From: a virus
Direction: 5' to 3' (one strand)
Length of the DNA: 39,502 nucleotides
IMG/VR virus record: IMGVR_UViG_3300035180_000996
Location: 1 to 39,502 of that record
Made by a program: the position numbers and the translations under genes. The notes under the pieces are model-generated. The model searched no databases. It was not told the origin of the DNA and was given only the letters and a program-made list of their open reading frames with translations. Positions 38,435 through 39,502 of this stretch are shown in pieces. Position 1 is the first letter of the stretch, and the number at the start of each line of letters is the position of its first letter.

Positions 38435-39502
38435 ATGACGGGAACCGGTGGGGTCCCAGACCCCTATATCATCATGACCCGTGCCGACCTGGAGGAGATC
38501 AACAACGATCTGGCTGCCTACTATGAGTTGGGCGCGGACATTGACCTATCTGGTACAGACTGGGTACCGCTTGGAAGTGTTGACTTGACTCCATTTTCTG
38601 GTTCTTTTGACGGTAGGGGCCATACGATTGCCAACATGCACCATACTTATCAGGATGCTGATACGGCCGGTAACTTTGGATTATTTTGGTCACTTGCAGG
38701 TGCAACAGGAACAATAACCATACAAAATCTTCTCCTACGGAATCCCTCTGTGATTGTTGAAGATTCACATTCGGTATTCGGGCCAGGGAATATGGGGTTT
38801 CTTGCGGGCCATGCTGAACAATATGCGAGCATGAATGCCTCAATTTCTATTTCGAATGTCTTTGTCTGTAATGGTTCAATGTCAATTCTTTCTTCTGCTG
38901 GGGGAAACAACTTTGGCTTGTTGTTCGGATATGTATCTTCTATAGACTCAACGAGAATTACTCTTACCAATTGTCAAACAATCGGAACGATGACTTTCAT
39001 TGGCGAGCCTGGTAATATTGGCGGAATTGCTGGGTTTTTAACTGGAGGAGGCCTCACGCGATGCAGCGGAAAACTTACGGTTACCTTTACTGGAAGTGGT
39101 TACCACAATATTGACAATATTGGGGGGATCGCCTGCAATTTTAGTGGCGTAGCAACCGATTCAATTGGAGAATTAACTATCACCAACGTTAATAAAAACG
39201 ACCTTACTAATATCGGAGGATTTGCGGGAACAAGTCAGGGGGGTCAGTATACAAGATGCAAGGGAAAGACAATTGTTGTTGCCGGTAATGGCACAAATCT
39301 TGGAGGATTTATTGGCATCTCCGATTCTTCTGATATTTATGTGGATTGTTCAGCAGAAGGAAGCATATCCAGCGATGAAGGAGACAGCACCGGAGGATTC
39401 ACTGGCCAGTTAGCTGGAACCTTTACTCGTTGCTCGTCATCGACAGACGTTACTGGACGCTATTGGACTGGCGGGTTTTCTGGTGGTTGTTCTTGGCAGG
39501 CT
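38435..39502 (+). CDS. GLUG-repeat surface/tail protein, N-terminal part
   Basis: ATG 38435 follows GGGAGGAAA. The start DLEEINNDLAAYYELGADIDLSG, then FSGSFDGRGHTIANM, is the standard opening of GLUG-type solenoid proteins. It is followed by repeats with GGIAG, GGFAG and GGFIG separated by Cys-containing turns. No signal peptide is present, which agrees with assembly in the virion rather than secretion. The frame is open to 39502 and continues into 1-555 for 492 residues. It is the second probable host-recognition protein besides the tailspike. Confidence 0.8.
   Translation, partial: MTGTGGVPDPYIIMTRADLEEINNDLAAYYELGADIDLSGTDWVPLGSVDLTPFSGSFDGRGHTIANMHHTYQDADTAGNFGLFWSLAGATGTITIQNLLLRNPSVIVEDSHSVFGPGNMGFLAGHAEQYASMNASISISNVFVCNGSMSILSSAGGNNFGLLFGYVSSIDSTRITLTNCQTIGTMTFIGEPGNIGGIAGFLTGGGLTRCSGKLTVTFTGSGYHNIDNIGGIACNFSGVATDSIGELTITNVNKNDLTNIGGFAGTSQGGQYTRCKGKTIVVAGNGTNLGGFIGISDSSDIYVDCSAEGSISSDEGDSTGGFTGQLAGTFTRCSSSTDVTGRYWTGGFSGGCSWQA
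39359..39502. repeat. Terminal direct repeat, right copy
   Basis: This matches bases 1-144 except for G at 39485 in place of A at 127. The difference changes Ser to Gly in a GGFSG repeat of the GLUG protein. Confidence 0.95.

Noticed and set aside
38435-39502. Diversity-generating retroelement acting on the GLUG protein
   Set aside because: No reverse transcriptase and no template repeat is present. The only repeat is the assembly overlap with one substitution.

Overview
The window looks like one essentially complete genome of a small tailed phage, probably podovirus-like, assembled as a circle or from circularly permuted molecules. Bases 1-144 reappear at 39359-39502 with one difference, so the unique length is about 39,358 bp, and a GLUG-type surface/tail protein is split across the ends (38435-39502 joined to 1-555). 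Strong GGAGG-type ribosome binding sites and dense ATGA/TAATG overlaps show that both strands are packed with translationally coupled genes. The host cannot be named. A 65-residue protein carrying the glycyl-radical motif of class III (anaerobic) ribonucleotide reductase points to an anaerobic or facultative host.

Layout: (1) Late plus-strand block, 24499-39502 joined to 1-10299: terminase small and large subunits, two tRNA-Gln genes, portal, scaffold, major capsid protein, small head/joining proteins, a pectate-lyase-fold tailspike, a HEXXH metallopeptidase, a lysis group (membrane-anchored glucosaminidase, holin, two small membrane proteins), a transglutaminase-like lipoprotein, head-tail adaptor, a tail/stabilization-type protein, the GLUG protein, a 608-aa coiled-coil protein and a 2635-aa giant virion protein (probably an ejected internal protein). 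A bidirectional terminator at 10317-10344 separates it from (2) the early minus-strand block, 10329-23873: primase, DnaB-type helicase, Cas4/RecB-like nuclease, VRR-NUC nuclease, DnaQ/RNase H-fold exonuclease, a possible OB-fold ssDNA-binding protein, a PP2C phosphatase, the free-standing NrdD-like glycyl-radical domain and many small unknown proteins. I see no DNA polymerase, RNA polymerase, integrase or repressor, so the phage probably uses host polymerases and shows no sign of lysogeny.

The two blocks diverge from a 0.6-kb control region (23874-24498) with an early minus-strand promoter, tandem 10-bp repeats, a very GC-rich segment with a long inverted repeat, and a late plus-strand -10 element with a dyad. 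The most unusual non-coding element is at 11254-11716 on the minus strand: about 390 nt of highly self-complementary sequence (a perfect 12-bp stem closing about 300 nt, two copies of a 10-nt motif exactly 100 nt apart, several local hairpins, a second closed domain), followed 11 nt later by a degenerate tRNA-like element ending in CCA. I read this as a candidate large structured phage RNA of a class I do not recognise. Other non-coding structures are an AT-rich palindromic repeat cluster next to the primase operon (20338-20470) and a duplicated 18-bp leader with hairpins in front of two adjacent early genes.
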